DNA of 64,000 nt, taken from assembly GCA_020633315.1 (NCBI GenBank), contig JACKDV010000018.1, forward strand, positions 62,001 to 126,000, in the 5' to 3' direction. Below, in pieces: positions 26,132 through 34,094 of this stretch. Position 1 is the first letter of the stretch; each line of letters begins with the position of its first letter. The position numbers and the translations under genes were made by a program. The notes under the pieces are model-generated. The model was not told where the DNA came from. It saw nothing but the letters and a program-made list of their open reading frames with translations, and did not search any database. The stretch is from Myxococcales bacterium. GTDB lineage: Bacteria; Myxococcota_A; Polyangia; Nannocystales; Nannocystaceae.

Positions 26132-26719
26132 TCAGCGGTGCTTCTTGTCGAGGTAGCCGGTGAAGCGCAGGCCGAAGAACCAGGCCTGGCCCAGGCGACC
26201 GTCGGTGCGCATGCGCAGGTCGTAGTCGGCGCCCAGGCCCATGCCGAGGCGATCGAACAGGCGGAACTCCCAGCCCATCCCGACCGAGCCGCCGATGCCC
26301 GGCGACATGGGGACAGAGGCCAGCGCCGGCACGTGGCTCGACACGCCCAGCGCCCCGCGCAAGAAGAAGCCCTTGCCGAAGAAGCGGTGCCCCACCAGGT
26401 CGGCGTTGAAGCTGCCCTTGTCCAGGCCCAGGTAGGCGGTGCCGCCCACGGCCAGGCCCAGGGTGAAGCGATCGCTGATGCCCCCGCCCACCTCGTACTG
26501 GGCCCGCACGGCCGGGACGAAGGTGTTGACGATCCCCACCGCCCCCATGCGCACGCTGGCGCCCACGTTGATCCCACGCCGGTGGTGGGTCTCGAGCTTC
26601 CCGATCAGCTTGGAGCGCTCGGGCTTGCCCCCGGCGATCTGGAGCTCGGCCCGGGCCGTGGAGGGCACGAGGACGAAGAAGAGGGCGAGAATCGCAAGCA
26701 AGGGGGTCATCCGTCGCAT
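26132..26719 (-). CDS. Small outer-membrane beta-barrel-like protein
   Basis: A 195-residue protein with a clear signal peptide (LLAILALFFVLVPSTARA, cleavage after ARA). The rest alternates polar and hydrophobic residues with many Gly and aromatic residues (FFLRGALGVSSHVPAL, GLGADYDLRMRTDG, WFFGLRFTGYLDKK), typical of an eight-stranded outer-membrane barrel. I do not recognise a specific family. It diverges from the cation transporter gene 85 bases away and is followed by a strong hairpin. Confidence 0.75.
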   Translation of the reverse strand: MRRMTPLLAILALFFVLVPSTARAELQIAGGKPERSKLIGKLETHHRRGINVGASVRMGAVGIVNTFVPAVRAQYEVGGGISDRFTLGLAVGGTAYLGLDKGSFNADLVGHRFFGKGFFLRGALGVSSHVPALASVPMSPGIGGSVGMGWEFRLFDRLGMGLGADYDLRMRTDGRLGQAWFFGLRFTGYLDKKHR

Positions 26720-26766
26720 GGCGGCCCCCGAACGCCAGCCGCCGCGGGGCGCTTACAGCTCAGACC

Positions 26767-26796
26767 TTGACCCCTCGCCGGGAGACCGGCGTAATC
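26767..26796 (+). promoter_or_regulatory. Probable promoter of the cation diffusion facilitator gene
   Basis: TTGACC at 26767-26772 and GTAATC at 26791-26796, 18 bases apart. Transcription would begin about one base before the GTG start at 26805, giving an mRNA with no leader; no ribosome site is present. Confidence 0.45.
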
Positions 26797-26804
26797 GCAC
26801 ACCC

Positions 26805-27797
26805 GTGGCCGGTTCCTCCAAGCGCGCGGTCCTCGGAGCCCTGCTGGGCAACGGGACCCTCACCCTCGTCAAGGTCGGCGCCTTCGCGCTGTCGGGCTCC
26901 GGGGCGATGTTCTCCGAGGCCATCCACTCGCTGGCCGACACCGTCAACCAGGCCCTGCTGTTCGTGGGCATCCGCAACAGCGAGCGACCGGCCGATGCCC
27001 TGTTCCCCTACGGCTACGGAGCCGAGCGCTACCTCTACTCGCTGCTGTCGGCGGTGGGGATCTTCGTGCTCGGCTGCGGCGTGACCGTGTACCACGGCAT
27101 CCACGACCTCATGGACCCGCCGAGCCTCACCATCTCGTGGGTGCCGATGGCAGTGCTGGGGCTGAGCTTCGTGGTGGAGGGCTCGGTGCTGCTCTCGGCC
27201 GCCCGCGTGGTGTGGTCCAGCAAGGGCGAGCAGAGCCTGTGGGCCTACCTGCGCAGCACCACCGATCCCACCGCGGCCGCGGTGCTGCTCGAGGACTCGG
27301 TGGCCTGCGCCGGCGTGCTGGTGGCCTTCACCGGCATCGGGCTGGCCCAGCTCACCGGCAACCCAATGTTCGACGCGCTGGGGGCCATCGTGATCGGGCT
27401 GATGCTGGGGGCGGTCGCCGTGTGGCTGGGCATCCGCAACCGCTCGCTGCTGCTGGGCCCTGCGATCCCGCGGCCGCTGCAGGCCGAGATCGAGGAGTTC
27501 CTGCGCGACCTGCCGGAGGTGCAGCGGGTCCGCCGGGTCCGCAGCCGCGTCGTGGGGGCCGACCGCTTCCGCTTCCAGGCCGAGCTCGACTTCGACGGCC
27601 GGGTGCTCGGGACCCGCATGGCCCACCTGCTGCACGCCCGCTATGCCGAGCTGGGCGACGAGCAGGCCCGCGAGCGCTTCGCCGCCGACTTCGGCGAGCT
27701 CATCGTCGACGAGCTCGGCCGCGAGGTGGACCGCATCGAGGCCAAGCTCGGCGAGCGCTTCCCCAAGCTCGAGTACGTGGACCTCGAGGCGGACTAG
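26805..27797 (+). CDS. Cation diffusion facilitator transporter, ZnT9-like
   Basis: A 330-residue CDF transporter with about six membrane helices and a cytoplasmic C-terminal domain. It opens GSSKRAVLGALLGNGTLTLVKVGAF, then EAIHSLADTVNQALLFVGI; the HxxxD of helix 2 is present. FPYGYGAERY follows. In helix 5 the usual HxxxD is replaced by VLLEDSVACAGV (Glu-Asp), as in the SLC30A9/ZnT9 branch. So it may not be a classical zinc/proton exporter; divalent metal export is still the best guess. GTG at 26805 is the only start giving a normal CDF N-terminus. Confidence 0.88.
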   Translation: MAGSSKRAVLGALLGNGTLTLVKVGAFALSGSGAMFSEAIHSLADTVNQALLFVGIRNSERPADALFPYGYGAERYLYSLLSAVGIFVLGCGVTVYHGIHDLMDPPSLTISWVPMAVLGLSFVVEGSVLLSAARVVWSSKGEQSLWAYLRSTTDPTAAAVLLEDSVACAGVLVAFTGIGLAQLTGNPMFDALGAIVIGLMLGAVAVWLGIRNRSLLLGPAIPRPLQAEIEEFLRDLPEVQRVRRVRSRVVGADRFRFQAELDFDGRVLGTRMAHLLHARYAELGDEQARERFAADFGELIVDELGREVDRIEAKLGERFPKLEYVDLEAD

Positions 27798-27818
27798 CCG
27801 GCCCGCGCGCGAGCCGGC
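27797..27818. terminator. Short GC-rich hairpin between convergent genes
   Basis: GCCGGC at 27797-27802 and again at 27813-27818 can pair around a 10-base loop, in the 34-base gap between the transporter gene and the convergent lipoprotein gene. It is weak evidence for a shared terminator. Confidence 0.3.
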
Positions 27819-27831
27819 CGGCCGCGCGAGC

Positions 27832-28416
27832 TCAGCTCGCGACCATCGACTTGCAGGCGGCCAGCATCGCGTCGACGTCGGCCTTGCTGAAGTCCTGGCC
27901 CTTCTTGTCCTCGCAGCTGTACTTGGCGCCGTCGACCTCGACGTTGGCCACGAAGTGGAACTGCGCCTTGCCCATCACCTCGGTCTCGTAGACCAGCTCG
28001 GTCTCGGACTCGGTGATGAAGCTCTTGAGCTTGTTGACGGTGTTGCCCTCGATCTCCTGCTTGGCCACCGCGAGGTCGGCCGCCTGGGTGTTGATCTGGA
28101 GCTGGAAGCTCTCCCCGGCCTGCACCAGGAACGCGCCGAACTCCTCGGACGCCTTGGCGCCCTCGGGGGCCTGGATCTTGGCCTCGAGCCCCGTGTCCTC
28201 GAGCGAGAGCTCGGCCAGCTTCACGGGCTCGGCGGGCTTGGCCTCCTCCTTGGCGTCGCCCTCGGCCTCGGCGGGCTTGGCCTCGTCCGTCTTGGCGCCG
28301 CCCTCGGCCTTCTTGGCGGATGCGTCCTTGGCATCGGCCTCCTTCTTGCCCGAGTCGCACCCGGGCACGAGGGACACACACAGCACGAGCGCGAGCGAAC
28401 CTGCGAGTCGTTTCAT
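27832..28416 (-). CDS. Lysine/alanine-rich lipoprotein
   Basis: A 194-residue protein with a lipoprotein signal (MKRLAGSLALVLCVSLVPGC, Cys in an LVPGC lipobox). A ~50-residue Lys/Ala/Glu-rich linker (AKDASAKKAEGGAKTDEAKP) follows, then a folded domain (about 75-194) with one Cys pair (YSCED..., LAACKSMV). No family recognised. The linker resembles those of proteins that reach through the cell wall. The ATG at 28416 was preferred to one 21 bases upstream because it gives a compact signal. Confidence 0.75.
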   Translation of the reverse strand: MKRLAGSLALVLCVSLVPGCDSGKKEADAKDASAKKAEGGAKTDEAKPAEAEGDAKEEAKPAEPVKLAELSLEDTGLEAKIQAPEGAKASEEFGAFLVQAGESFQLQINTQAADLAVAKQEIEGNTVNKLKSFITESETELVYETEVMGKAQFHFVANVEVDGAKYSCEDKKGQDFSKADVDAMLAACKSMVAS

Positions 28417-28483
28417 GGCGCCCGCATGCTCGACCAAAGCCCGTCCGACCGCAAGCCCCGGCGCCGGCCCGGGCGCACCACCG

Positions 28484-29899
28484 TCAGGCCAGCACCAGCA
28501 GCACGTAGAGGGTGGCGAGGACGATCTGCACCAGCGCGTAGGGCAGCGCCTTGACCACGAAGCCGGCGAAGGACACCTGGAGCCGGTTCTTGTGCATGAT
28601 GGTGACCGCCACCAGGGTGGAGGCCGAGCCGATGGGGGTGAGGTTGCCGCCGAGGTTGGCCCCGAACACCACCGACCACCACAGCGGCGAGTCGCTGGGC
28701 TTGCCGAGCTGGCCGAGGATCTTGGCCAGCATCGCGGCCAGCGGGATGTTGTCGGTCACCGAAGAGAACGCGGCCGAGGCCACGAGCACCAGGGCGGTGC
28801 CGAGCACGTCGCCCAGGTCGATGATCGCGGCCAGCCCCCGGCCGATGAGCGCGAGCACCTGGGCGTGCTCCATCACGTTGATCACGATGAACAGCGCGGC
28901 GAAGAAGCCCAGCAGGTCCCAGTCGAGCGCGCGGTAGTAGGTGTCGACGGTCGCCTTGTAGCGGGCCAGCATGATCACCGCGAAGGTCAGCGCCACGTAG
29001 CCCATGCCCAGCTCGGAGACGAAGGGCAGCACCGAGGTGGTGGCGATGACCACGATGAACAGCACGAGCATCGCGGCACCGAAGTAGAAGAAGCCCCGGC
29101 TCTCGATGCCGTCGTTCTCGTCGAAGCCCGAGACCAGCTCGGCCGCCTCGGCCCGCTCGGCGTCGGTGGAGAGCTTGCGGATCCCGAACAGCCGCCCCCC
29201 CAGCAGCAGGGTGACCACGGTGGCCAGCACCACGAAGGGCGCCGCGGCCACGAAGAAGCCCACGAACGAGATCCCCGCCGCCGTACCCACGATGATGTTG
29301 GGCACCGAGGAGATCAGGGTGAGCAGCCCGCCGATGTTGGTCAGCAGCCCCTCGATGAGCAGGAAGCCCAGCAGCTGCGACTCGCGCTCGAGCTTGCGCA
29401 GCGAGACCCCGGTGAGCGAGCCCACGATGATCATCGCGGTCACGTTGTTGAGCACCGCCGAGAAGCCCACCGTCATCAGGCCGTAGAACCACAGCAGGCG
29501 CACCGGGTCGCCGGCGCTGGCCTTGGTGAGGCGGATCGCGATCCAGGTGAACAGCCCCGACTTCGAGGTCACGTCGACGAACAGGCTCGAGCCCAGGATG
29601 ATGGCGATCACCCCCCAGTCGATGGCCGGGATGTAGATGGGGATGGTGAGCGTCTCGTCGAGCACGTGGACCTCGGCGGTCCCCGGCTCGATGTGGAAGA
29701 TCATCGCCATCAGCAGGCTCAGCATCGCGAAGGTGCCCGCGATGAAGGACTTCTTGGCGTGGATCTTCTCCTCGAGGGCGAGGCAGACGATGAGGGCCAC
29801 CAGCACGGCGGCGAACACCAGGGTGGTGCCGGTGTCGACGGCGTGGGCGTCGGCGCTGGCGAGCAGCGGGGCGGCGGCGGTCGGGACGGTCGGGCTCAC
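28484..29899 (-). CDS. Ion transporter of the ArsB/NhaD (SLC13-like) superfamily
   Basis: A 471-residue membrane protein with about 11-12 helices. Two blocks typical of the ion-transporter superfamily are visible: TVGFSAVLNNVTAMIIVGSL and FSSVTDNIPLAAMLAKILG, each with the Asn/Asp-containing helix break. The substrate could be Na+/H+, arsenite or a carboxylate; no residue settles it. The start is GTG 29899. It sits 13 bases after the stop of a universal-stress-protein gene on the same strand, so the two form an operon and the stress protein may regulate the transporter. Confidence 0.82.
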   Translation of the reverse strand: MSPTVPTAAAPLLASADAHAVDTGTTLVFAAVLVALIVCLALEEKIHAKKSFIAGTFAMLSLLMAMIFHIEPGTAEVHVLDETLTIPIYIPAIDWGVIAIILGSSLFVDVTSKSGLFTWIAIRLTKASAGDPVRLLWFYGLMTVGFSAVLNNVTAMIIVGSLTGVSLRKLERESQLLGFLLIEGLLTNIGGLLTLISSVPNIIVGTAAGISFVGFFVAAAPFVVLATVVTLLLGGRLFGIRKLSTDAERAEAAELVSGFDENDGIESRGFFYFGAAMLVLFIVVIATTSVLPFVSELGMGYVALTFAVIMLARYKATVDTYYRALDWDLLGFFAALFIVINVMEHAQVLALIGRGLAAIIDLGDVLGTALVLVASAAFSSVTDNIPLAAMLAKILGQLGKPSDSPLWWSVVFGANLGGNLTPIGSASTLVAVTIMHKNRLQVSFAGFVVKALPYALVQIVLATLYVLLVLA

Positions 29900-29912
29900 G
29901 GGTCGTTGCTCC

Positions 29913-30767
29913 TCACAGCAGCAGCAGCGGGATGTCGCGCAGCTCCACGGCGATGGGGTGGGCGAGGCCGTGCATGGCCATCTGGTCGTCGTCGCGGGTG
30001 TGGAGCACCAGCACGTCCACCTCGTGCTCGGCCACCAGCCGCTTGTAGTCGGCGAGGCGGTGGCCCATGGTCACCACCTCGTGCACCTTCACCCGGGCTC
30101 CCGCGCGCCGCAGCCCCTCGCGGCACGACTCGATGTAGTCGTGGGGCTCCTTGAGCAGCTGCTCGCGGATGGTACGGCGGGCCACCTCGGTGTCGAGCGC
30201 GGGGATCTTGGAGATGACCTCGATGGTGCGCTCGAAGGCGCGCTGGTCCTCCACGTGGGTCAGAAGCAGCAGCGCGTCGTCCTCGGCGATCCTCACCGCC
30301 CAGTTCACCAGCGCCTGGTCCCCCGCGAGGTGATCGGTCACCGCCATCACCCGATCGGTGCCGCGCTCGGCGAAGCGCTCGGGGGGCATCTCCTCGGGGT
30401 GCGGGCACACCAGCACGGGGGCCTCGGCCACCTGGGTGAGCACGTCGAGGTACTCGCCCAGGCTATGGGGCCAGCGCCAGCCGTCGGAGTGCAGGTTGCG
30501 GTACGAGCACACCAGGTCGGGCCGGGCCCGCTCGACCGCCGCGAGCAGCTCGCCCTGGCTGGCGAACTCGCCCCCGTCGAGGGTCTCCCACGCGATCTCC
30601 CCGTGCACGCCGGCGAGGAGCTCCCTCACCGCGCGGCCGAAGCCCTCGGCCGCTCCCGTGGGCAGGTCGCTGACCACCAGGATCCGCTCGAGCCTCACCT
30701 CCTCGAAGTGGAAGACCGGCTTGGCCGCGGAGCGGAAGACGCTTTCGAACTGGTCGAGGTTGGTCAT
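29913..30767 (-). CDS. Tandem universal stress protein (UspA-like)
   Basis: A 284-residue protein with two Usp-like alpha/beta units (RILVVSDLPTGAAEGFGRAV near the front; RVMAVTDHLAGDQALVNWAVRIAEDDALLLLTHVED in the second). The second ends with VDVLVLHTRDDDQMAMHGLAHPIAVEL, a degenerate version of the usual nucleotide-binding GxxG-x9-G(S/T) motif, so ATP binding is doubtful. The ATG at 30767, preceded by AGGGG, was chosen over one 30 bases upstream. It lies 13 bases upstream of the permease gene. Confidence 0.78.
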   Translation of the reverse strand: MTNLDQFESVFRSAAKPVFHFEEVRLERILVVSDLPTGAAEGFGRAVRELLAGVHGEIAWETLDGGEFASQGELLAAVERARPDLVCSYRNLHSDGWRWPHSLGEYLDVLTQVAEAPVLVCPHPEEMPPERFAERGTDRVMAVTDHLAGDQALVNWAVRIAEDDALLLLTHVEDQRAFERTIEVISKIPALDTEVARRTIREQLLKEPHDYIESCREGLRRAGARVKVHEVVTMGHRLADYKRLVAEHEVDVLVLHTRDDDQMAMHGLAHPIAVELRDIPLLLL

Positions 30768-30778
30768 CGGGCCCCTGG

Positions 30779-30784
30779 AGTATA
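30779..30784 (-). promoter_or_regulatory. Probable -10 element of the Usp-permease operon
   Basis: TATACT on the minus strand, 11 bases before the ATG at 30767, so the mRNA leader would be about five bases. No good -35 was found. Confidence 0.35.
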
Positions 30785-30921
30785 GGGGCACGATCACGCC
30801 GCCCCGCGCGTGACCCGCGACGAGCGACCCGCGACGCCGCGTCGAGCGGGTCCCTGCCCGCTCCGCTGCGCACGAGCCTCATCGGCGGTGCTCGGAGCCG
30901 TGGCCCCGAGCCGCCGCGATC

Positions 30922-30954
30922 GAGGCCGCGCCGGGGCTCGCCGCGCGCGGCCTC
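30922..30954 (-). terminator. Hairpin after the Cys-rich lipoprotein gene
   Basis: A perfect 10-base stem (GAGGCCGCGC at 30922-30931, GCGCGGCCTC at 30945-30954) with a 13-base loop, starting 10 bases after the lipoprotein stop at 30965. No T-run. Confidence 0.45.
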
Positions 30955-30964
30955 TCGACGGGAG

Positions 30965-31603
30965 CTACTGGCACTCCTTGGGCAGCGGCACCGCGCAGCA
31001 GGTGGTGTCCCACTCGAGGCAGTTGGGCGCGCAGGGCAGCGGCGTGGTGGAGCTGCCCATGCCCAGGGCCTGGCACGAGGGGCCGGTGTCGCCCATCTCG
31101 CACAGCTCCATGCCGTTGAGGTTCTTGTCGCCGCAGAAGGTGCACTGCAGGTAGTTGAACTGGCAGCTCGCCGGGTTGCAGTCGAGGATGCCGCCCGTGT
31201 AGTAGCGGGTCTCGCCGGTGGGCAGCACCTGGCTCAGGCCGAAGCACATCGCGCCGCCCAGGCCGGCCGGGGTGCAGAACTCTCCGCCGCAGTCGCACTG
31301 CTCGTTGCCCTCGATGCAGCCGTTGCCGCAGAACTGCCCCACGGTGCACTCGCTGCCCTCGGCCCCCTCGGTGCTGTCCCCGGTGGGCTCGCCGGTGCTG
31401 GTGCCGTCCGATGGCCCGGTCGAGGTCTCCCCTCCCCCGCTGCTGGACTCGCCCGGCGACGTCGTGGTGTCCAGCGTCGGATCGGTGGTGGTCATCGGCA
31501 GGGAGGTGGTGGTCGTCTGGAAGGGGTTGCCGTCATCCTCGGGAGCGGGACAGGCGATCAGGACGAACGAAAACAAGGCACCGGAGCAACGAAGCAATCG
31601 CAT
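30965..31603 (-). CDS. Cys-rich lipoprotein with Ser/Thr/Gly linker
   Basis: A 212-residue lipoprotein: MRLLRCSGALFSFVLIACP, with Cys in an LIAC lipobox. A linker of about 80 residues is nearly all Thr, Ser, Gly, Asp and Glu (TTTSLPMTTTDPTLD, STGEPTGDS). The C-terminal ~120 residues carry many Cys in short motifs (FCGNGCIEGNEQCDCG, CTFCGDKNLNGMELCEMG) related to the DUF4215-type 'CGNGxxxxxExCD' repeat common on myxobacterial surface proteins. It is probably surface-exposed; no enzyme domain is visible. Confidence 0.78.
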   Translation of the reverse strand: MRLLRCSGALFSFVLIACPAPEDDGNPFQTTTTSLPMTTTDPTLDTTTSPGESSSGGGETSTGPSDGTSTGEPTGDSTEGAEGSECTVGQFCGNGCIEGNEQCDCGGEFCTPAGLGGAMCFGLSQVLPTGETRYYTGGILDCNPASCQFNYLQCTFCGDKNLNGMELCEMGDTGPSCQALGMGSSTTPLPCAPNCLEWDTTCCAVPLPKECQ

Positions 31604-31609
31604 CACCCT

Positions 31610-31615
31610 AATTTA
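31610..31615 (-). promoter_or_regulatory. Probable -10 element of the Cys-rich lipoprotein gene
   Basis: TAAATT on the minus strand, six bases before the ATG at 31603, placing transcription start at or next to the start codon. No ribosome site is present. Confidence 0.35.
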
Positions 31616-31616
31616 T

Positions 31617-31660
31617 GGCGGGTTTCGTGCCGGACTTCGAAGATCCCGCGAAAACCCGCC
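31617..31660 (-). terminator. Hairpin after the ECF sigma-ChrR operon
   Basis: GGCGGGTTT (31617-31625) pairs with AAACCCGCC (31652-31660); read on the minus strand the stem is followed by ATAAATTA, the most terminator-like tail in the window. It lies about 115 bases beyond the cupin gene stop. Confidence 0.45.
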
Positions 31661-31773
31661 CAGGAGGCCGCTGGTGGCCGGCCGCGCCCCGACCGCGCAG
31701 ACCGCAACGGGGGCAGCGGGTCGATCGCGCGCGCTTCCCGTGCCGGGCATCCCCGACGCGGTCGACGTCGCCC

Positions 31774-32313
31774 TCAGCCGTCGTCGTCGTCATCGTCGTC
31801 GTCACCGTCGCCGGTGAAGACGAGCCCGATCACGACCGAGGCATAGATCGCCTCGCGGTCGCCCACCGCCCGCATCTCGTGCGAGCTTCCGTCGGCCGAG
31901 ACCAGCACGTCGCCGGCCCGGTAGCGGCGGCCCTCGTCGTCCTCGACCTCGCCCTGCAGGATCAGGATCCGCTCCTCGCCCACGTGGCTGTGGTGGGGGA
32001 AGGCCTCGCCCGGCTGCAGGCGCACCAGGCCGCCGTGGGCATCCCCCAGCGCCGGGCCGCCGTCGAAGTCGCGGAAGCGAACCCCGGGCAGCATGTCGTC
32101 CCACGCCTCGTGGTCGTCGATGCTGTGGAGGTGCTCCTGCGCCTCGGGCTCGGGCAGGTCGAACATCGCCATCATGCGGTCGAGGAAGGGCAGGAAGCGG
32201 GCCTTGCCCCCCGCCGAGCCCAGCAGGCGCTCGCGCAGGCCACCGGCCGTCAGCGGCCGCAGGCCGCCGGCGAGGAACTCGAGCACGCCCTCGTCGAAGG
32301 TCTCGTCGCTCAT
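31774..32313 (-). CDS. ChrR-like cupin anti-sigma factor
   Basis: A 179-residue protein overlapping the sigma factor stop by four bases (ATGA). The C-terminal half is a cupin: GLVRLQPGEAFPHHSHVGEERILILQGEVED has the metal-binding HxH-x4-E arrangement, followed by YRAGDVLVSADGSSHEM. In ChrR-type regulators this domain senses singlet oxygen or other reactive species. Unlike Rhodobacter ChrR, the N-terminal ~80 residues contain no Cys or obvious zinc-binding anti-sigma motif. The protein ends in eight consecutive Asp. It is likely the regulator of the adjacent sigma factor. Confidence 0.8.
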   Translation of the reverse strand: MSDETFDEGVLEFLAGGLRPLTAGGLRERLLGSAGGKARFLPFLDRMMAMFDLPEPEAQEHLHSIDDHEAWDDMLPGVRFRDFDGGPALGDAHGGLVRLQPGEAFPHHSHVGEERILILQGEVEDDEGRRYRAGDVLVSADGSSHEMRAVGDREAIYASVVIGLVFTGDGDDDDDDDDG

Positions 32314-32894
32314 TGCAAGCCTCCCGTGCGCTGCTCGGCCGCGACCATGGCCGCGCGCAGCTTGGTGAGGGCCGCCGCCGTCCTCGACTTGACCGTGCCC
32401 AGGGGCGACCCCATGCGCTCGGCGATCTCGGAAGAGGACAGACCGTGGAAGTAGCTGAGCTCGATCACCAGCCGCTGGTCCTCCGGCAGTTCGGCGATCG
32501 CCTTGCGCACCAGGGCGCGGTCGGGGGCCAGCTCGGGATCCTCGGCCGTCGGCGACGGCTCGCGGGGGGCCACGTCGTCCACCGCCACCTCGCGGCGATG
32601 CTGGGCCGAGCGCAGGCGATCCACGGCCCGACTGCGCAGCCGCACCAGCAGCCAGGTCCGCACGCTGCCGCGGCTCGGGTCGAAGGCATGGGCCCGGCGC
32701 CAGACCTCCATGAACACGTCCTGCACCAGGTCCTCGGCCAGCGCCTTGTCGCCCAGGATCCGGTTGGCCATCGCCAGCAGCAGGCCGGCGTGTCGATCGT
32801 AGAGGGTCGCCAGCGCCTGGATCTCGCCGCGCGCAGCCTCGCGAATGACGTCGGCATCGTCCATTTCGCGGAGCGGGAGGGCGGGTGAGCTCAT
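32310..32894 (-). CDS. ECF sigma factor paired with a ChrR-like cupin
   Basis: A 194-residue ECF sigma factor. Region 2 holds IQALATLYDRHAGLLLAMANRILGDKALAEDLVQDVFMEVWRRA-type sequence split over residues about 25-70; region 4 (about 130-180) has LPEDQRLVIELSYFHGLSSSEIAERMGSPLGTVKSR-type sequence. It resembles the ECF groups that pair with ChrR cupins and respond to singlet oxygen or peroxide. ATG at 32894 was chosen; a long upstream extension of the frame has no sigma features. A possible promoter (TTGACC 32938-32933, TTCTAG 32917-32912, 15-base gap) is too loose to list separately. Confidence 0.9.
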   Translation of the reverse strand: MSSPALPLREMDDADVIREAARGEIQALATLYDRHAGLLLAMANRILGDKALAEDLVQDVFMEVWRRAHAFDPSRGSVRTWLLVRLRSRAVDRLRSAQHRREVAVDDVAPREPSPTAEDPELAPDRALVRKAIAELPEDQRLVIELSYFHGLSSSEIAERMGSPLGTVKSRTAAALTKLRAAMVAAEQRTGGLQ

Positions 32895-33116
32895 GCGCGT
32901 CGTCCGCCACCCTAGAACGGCCGGTGGCAGTCGGTCAAATCCGAGGCCCAGGGGCCCCGAAGGCGGTGGAAGGACGACCTGCACGCTTGCTCCTCGTGTC
33001 TCGCGAGGACTACGGAGCATGCGACCGGTCGGATCGACGGGGATACGCGAGCCTCTGGAGCTCGGTTACAGGGCGTCGGACCCGCCGCGACCGATCGCGG
33101 GCCTCGTCGGGGCCTG

Positions 33117-33494
33117 CTAACCGCCCGCGGCGCCCTTGGGCACGTCGTAGAGCTTGTAGAACGCCTTGTCGTAGCGGCGCATCTGTCCCACGTTGGTCAC
33201 TTTGATCCGGCCCTTGAGGAACGCCATCATCGGGTTCTTCTTGCCGGTCTCCACCCCGATGAAGGTCTTGGCGGGCATGGAGACCACGCAGGCGGGCTCT
33301 CCGTGCAGGCCCTCCTCGACCCGGCAGACCCCGTCCTCCACGAAGATGGTCCACTCGGGCTTGTCGTCGCCCCGCAGCACGAAGTGGAACACGCTCCCCA
33401 GGCCCTCGAGCTTGTCGGGCCGCAGGCGGGCGGGCAGGCTGCGAAGGATCGCTTCGACCTCGGCGGGGGTGTCGAGCACGGTGGGTCGGGTCAC
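33117..33494 (-). CDS. SCP2 sterol-transfer-domain protein
   Basis: A 125-residue single-domain protein of the SCP2 type: LGSVFHFVLRGDDKPEWTIFVEDG, CVVSMPAKTFIGVETGKKNPMMAFLKGRIKVTNV and GQMRRYDKAFY match the family pattern of beta strands and a hydrophobic groove. SCP2 domains bind lipids such as sterols and acyl-CoA; several Nannocystis-group bacteria make sterols, so the fit is attractive but unproven. It stands alone between the sigma factor gene and the divergent CBS gene. The 222 bases between it and the sigma factor gene hold nothing else I can support. Confidence 0.82.
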   Translation of the reverse strand: MTRPTVLDTPAEVEAILRSLPARLRPDKLEGLGSVFHFVLRGDDKPEWTIFVEDGVCRVEEGLHGEPACVVSMPAKTFIGVETGKKNPMMAFLKGRIKVTNVGQMRRYDKAFYKLYDVPKGAAGG

Positions 33495-33602
33495 GGCCCC
33501 CGGACGATAGCAGGCTCACGCGCAGGTCTCCACGCGCGGTCCAGCGCCGGGCGGAAAAGGTTGCTGTCGCAAGTACCGCGGGGTCTGCTACGACGTGCTC
33601 GG

Positions 33603-34022
33603 ATGAAGCGCAACGAGCCCATCAAGTCCATCATGGCCACGAACCCGCTCACGGTGAACATCACCCAGAAGCTGAGCGAGGTACGCAAGCTGATGTCCGA
33701 GCAGCAGATCCACCACGTCCCCGTGGTGAGCGGGCGCAAGCTGGTCGGCCTGCTCAGCGCGACCGACATGGTGCGGCTGAGCTTCTCGGCCTACGGGGCC
33801 GATCAGCGGGCCGTCGATGCCATGCTCGATCACGAGTTCACGATCGAGAAGGTCATGCAGACCGAGCTCACCACCCTGCAGGACACCAGCACCGTTCGCG
33901 ATGCCGCCAAGATCCTGCGCGAGGGTGCGTTCCACTCGCTGCCCGTGATCGATTCCGAGGGGGCGCTGCTCGGCATCGTGACCAGCACCGACCTGATCCG
34001 CTACCTCTACGACCAGTACTAG
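33603..34022 (+). CDS. CBS-domain pair protein
   Basis: A 139-residue protein made of two CBS domains: IKSIMATNPLTVNITQKLSEVRKLMSEQQIHHVPVV (1) and IEKVMQTELTTLQDTSTVRDAAKILREGAFHSLPVID (2), each ending in a GIVTSTD/GLLSATD strand. Such pairs bind adenosine nucleotides and act as energy sensors for partners; no partner is adjacent. TACGAC at 33589-33594 may be its -10, leaving a leader of only a base or two. Confidence 0.88.
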   Translation: MKRNEPIKSIMATNPLTVNITQKLSEVRKLMSEQQIHHVPVVSGRKLVGLLSATDMVRLSFSAYGADQRAVDAMLDHEFTIEKVMQTELTTLQDTSTVRDAAKILREGAFHSLPVIDSEGALLGIVTSTDLIRYLYDQY

Positions 34023-34039
34023 GCAGCCCCGCTCGACCT

Positions 34040-34073
34040 CGACGCCCGCATCCTCCGAGGGGTGCGGGCGTCG
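34040..34073. terminator. Bidirectional hairpin terminator between convergent genes
   Basis: A perfect 11-base stem (CGACGCCCGCA at 34040-34050, TGCGGGCGTCG at 34063-34073) with a 12-base loop that can pair further, in the 72-base gap between the CBS gene and the convergent Cys-rich gene. Confidence 0.65.
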
Positions 34074-34094
34074 GCATTGCGGGCTCGCGCGAGC

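Noticed and set aside
28013..30154. 700-codon plus-strand frame rich in His, Asp, Glu and Gln opposite the permease gene
   Set aside because: Looks like a low-complexity protein but is the mirror of transporter codons; no start signal and no family match.
32912..32938. Promoter TTGACC/TTCTAG before the ECF sigma factor gene
   Set aside because: Spacing is only 15 bases and neither element matches known ChrR-type ECF promoters well enough to list.
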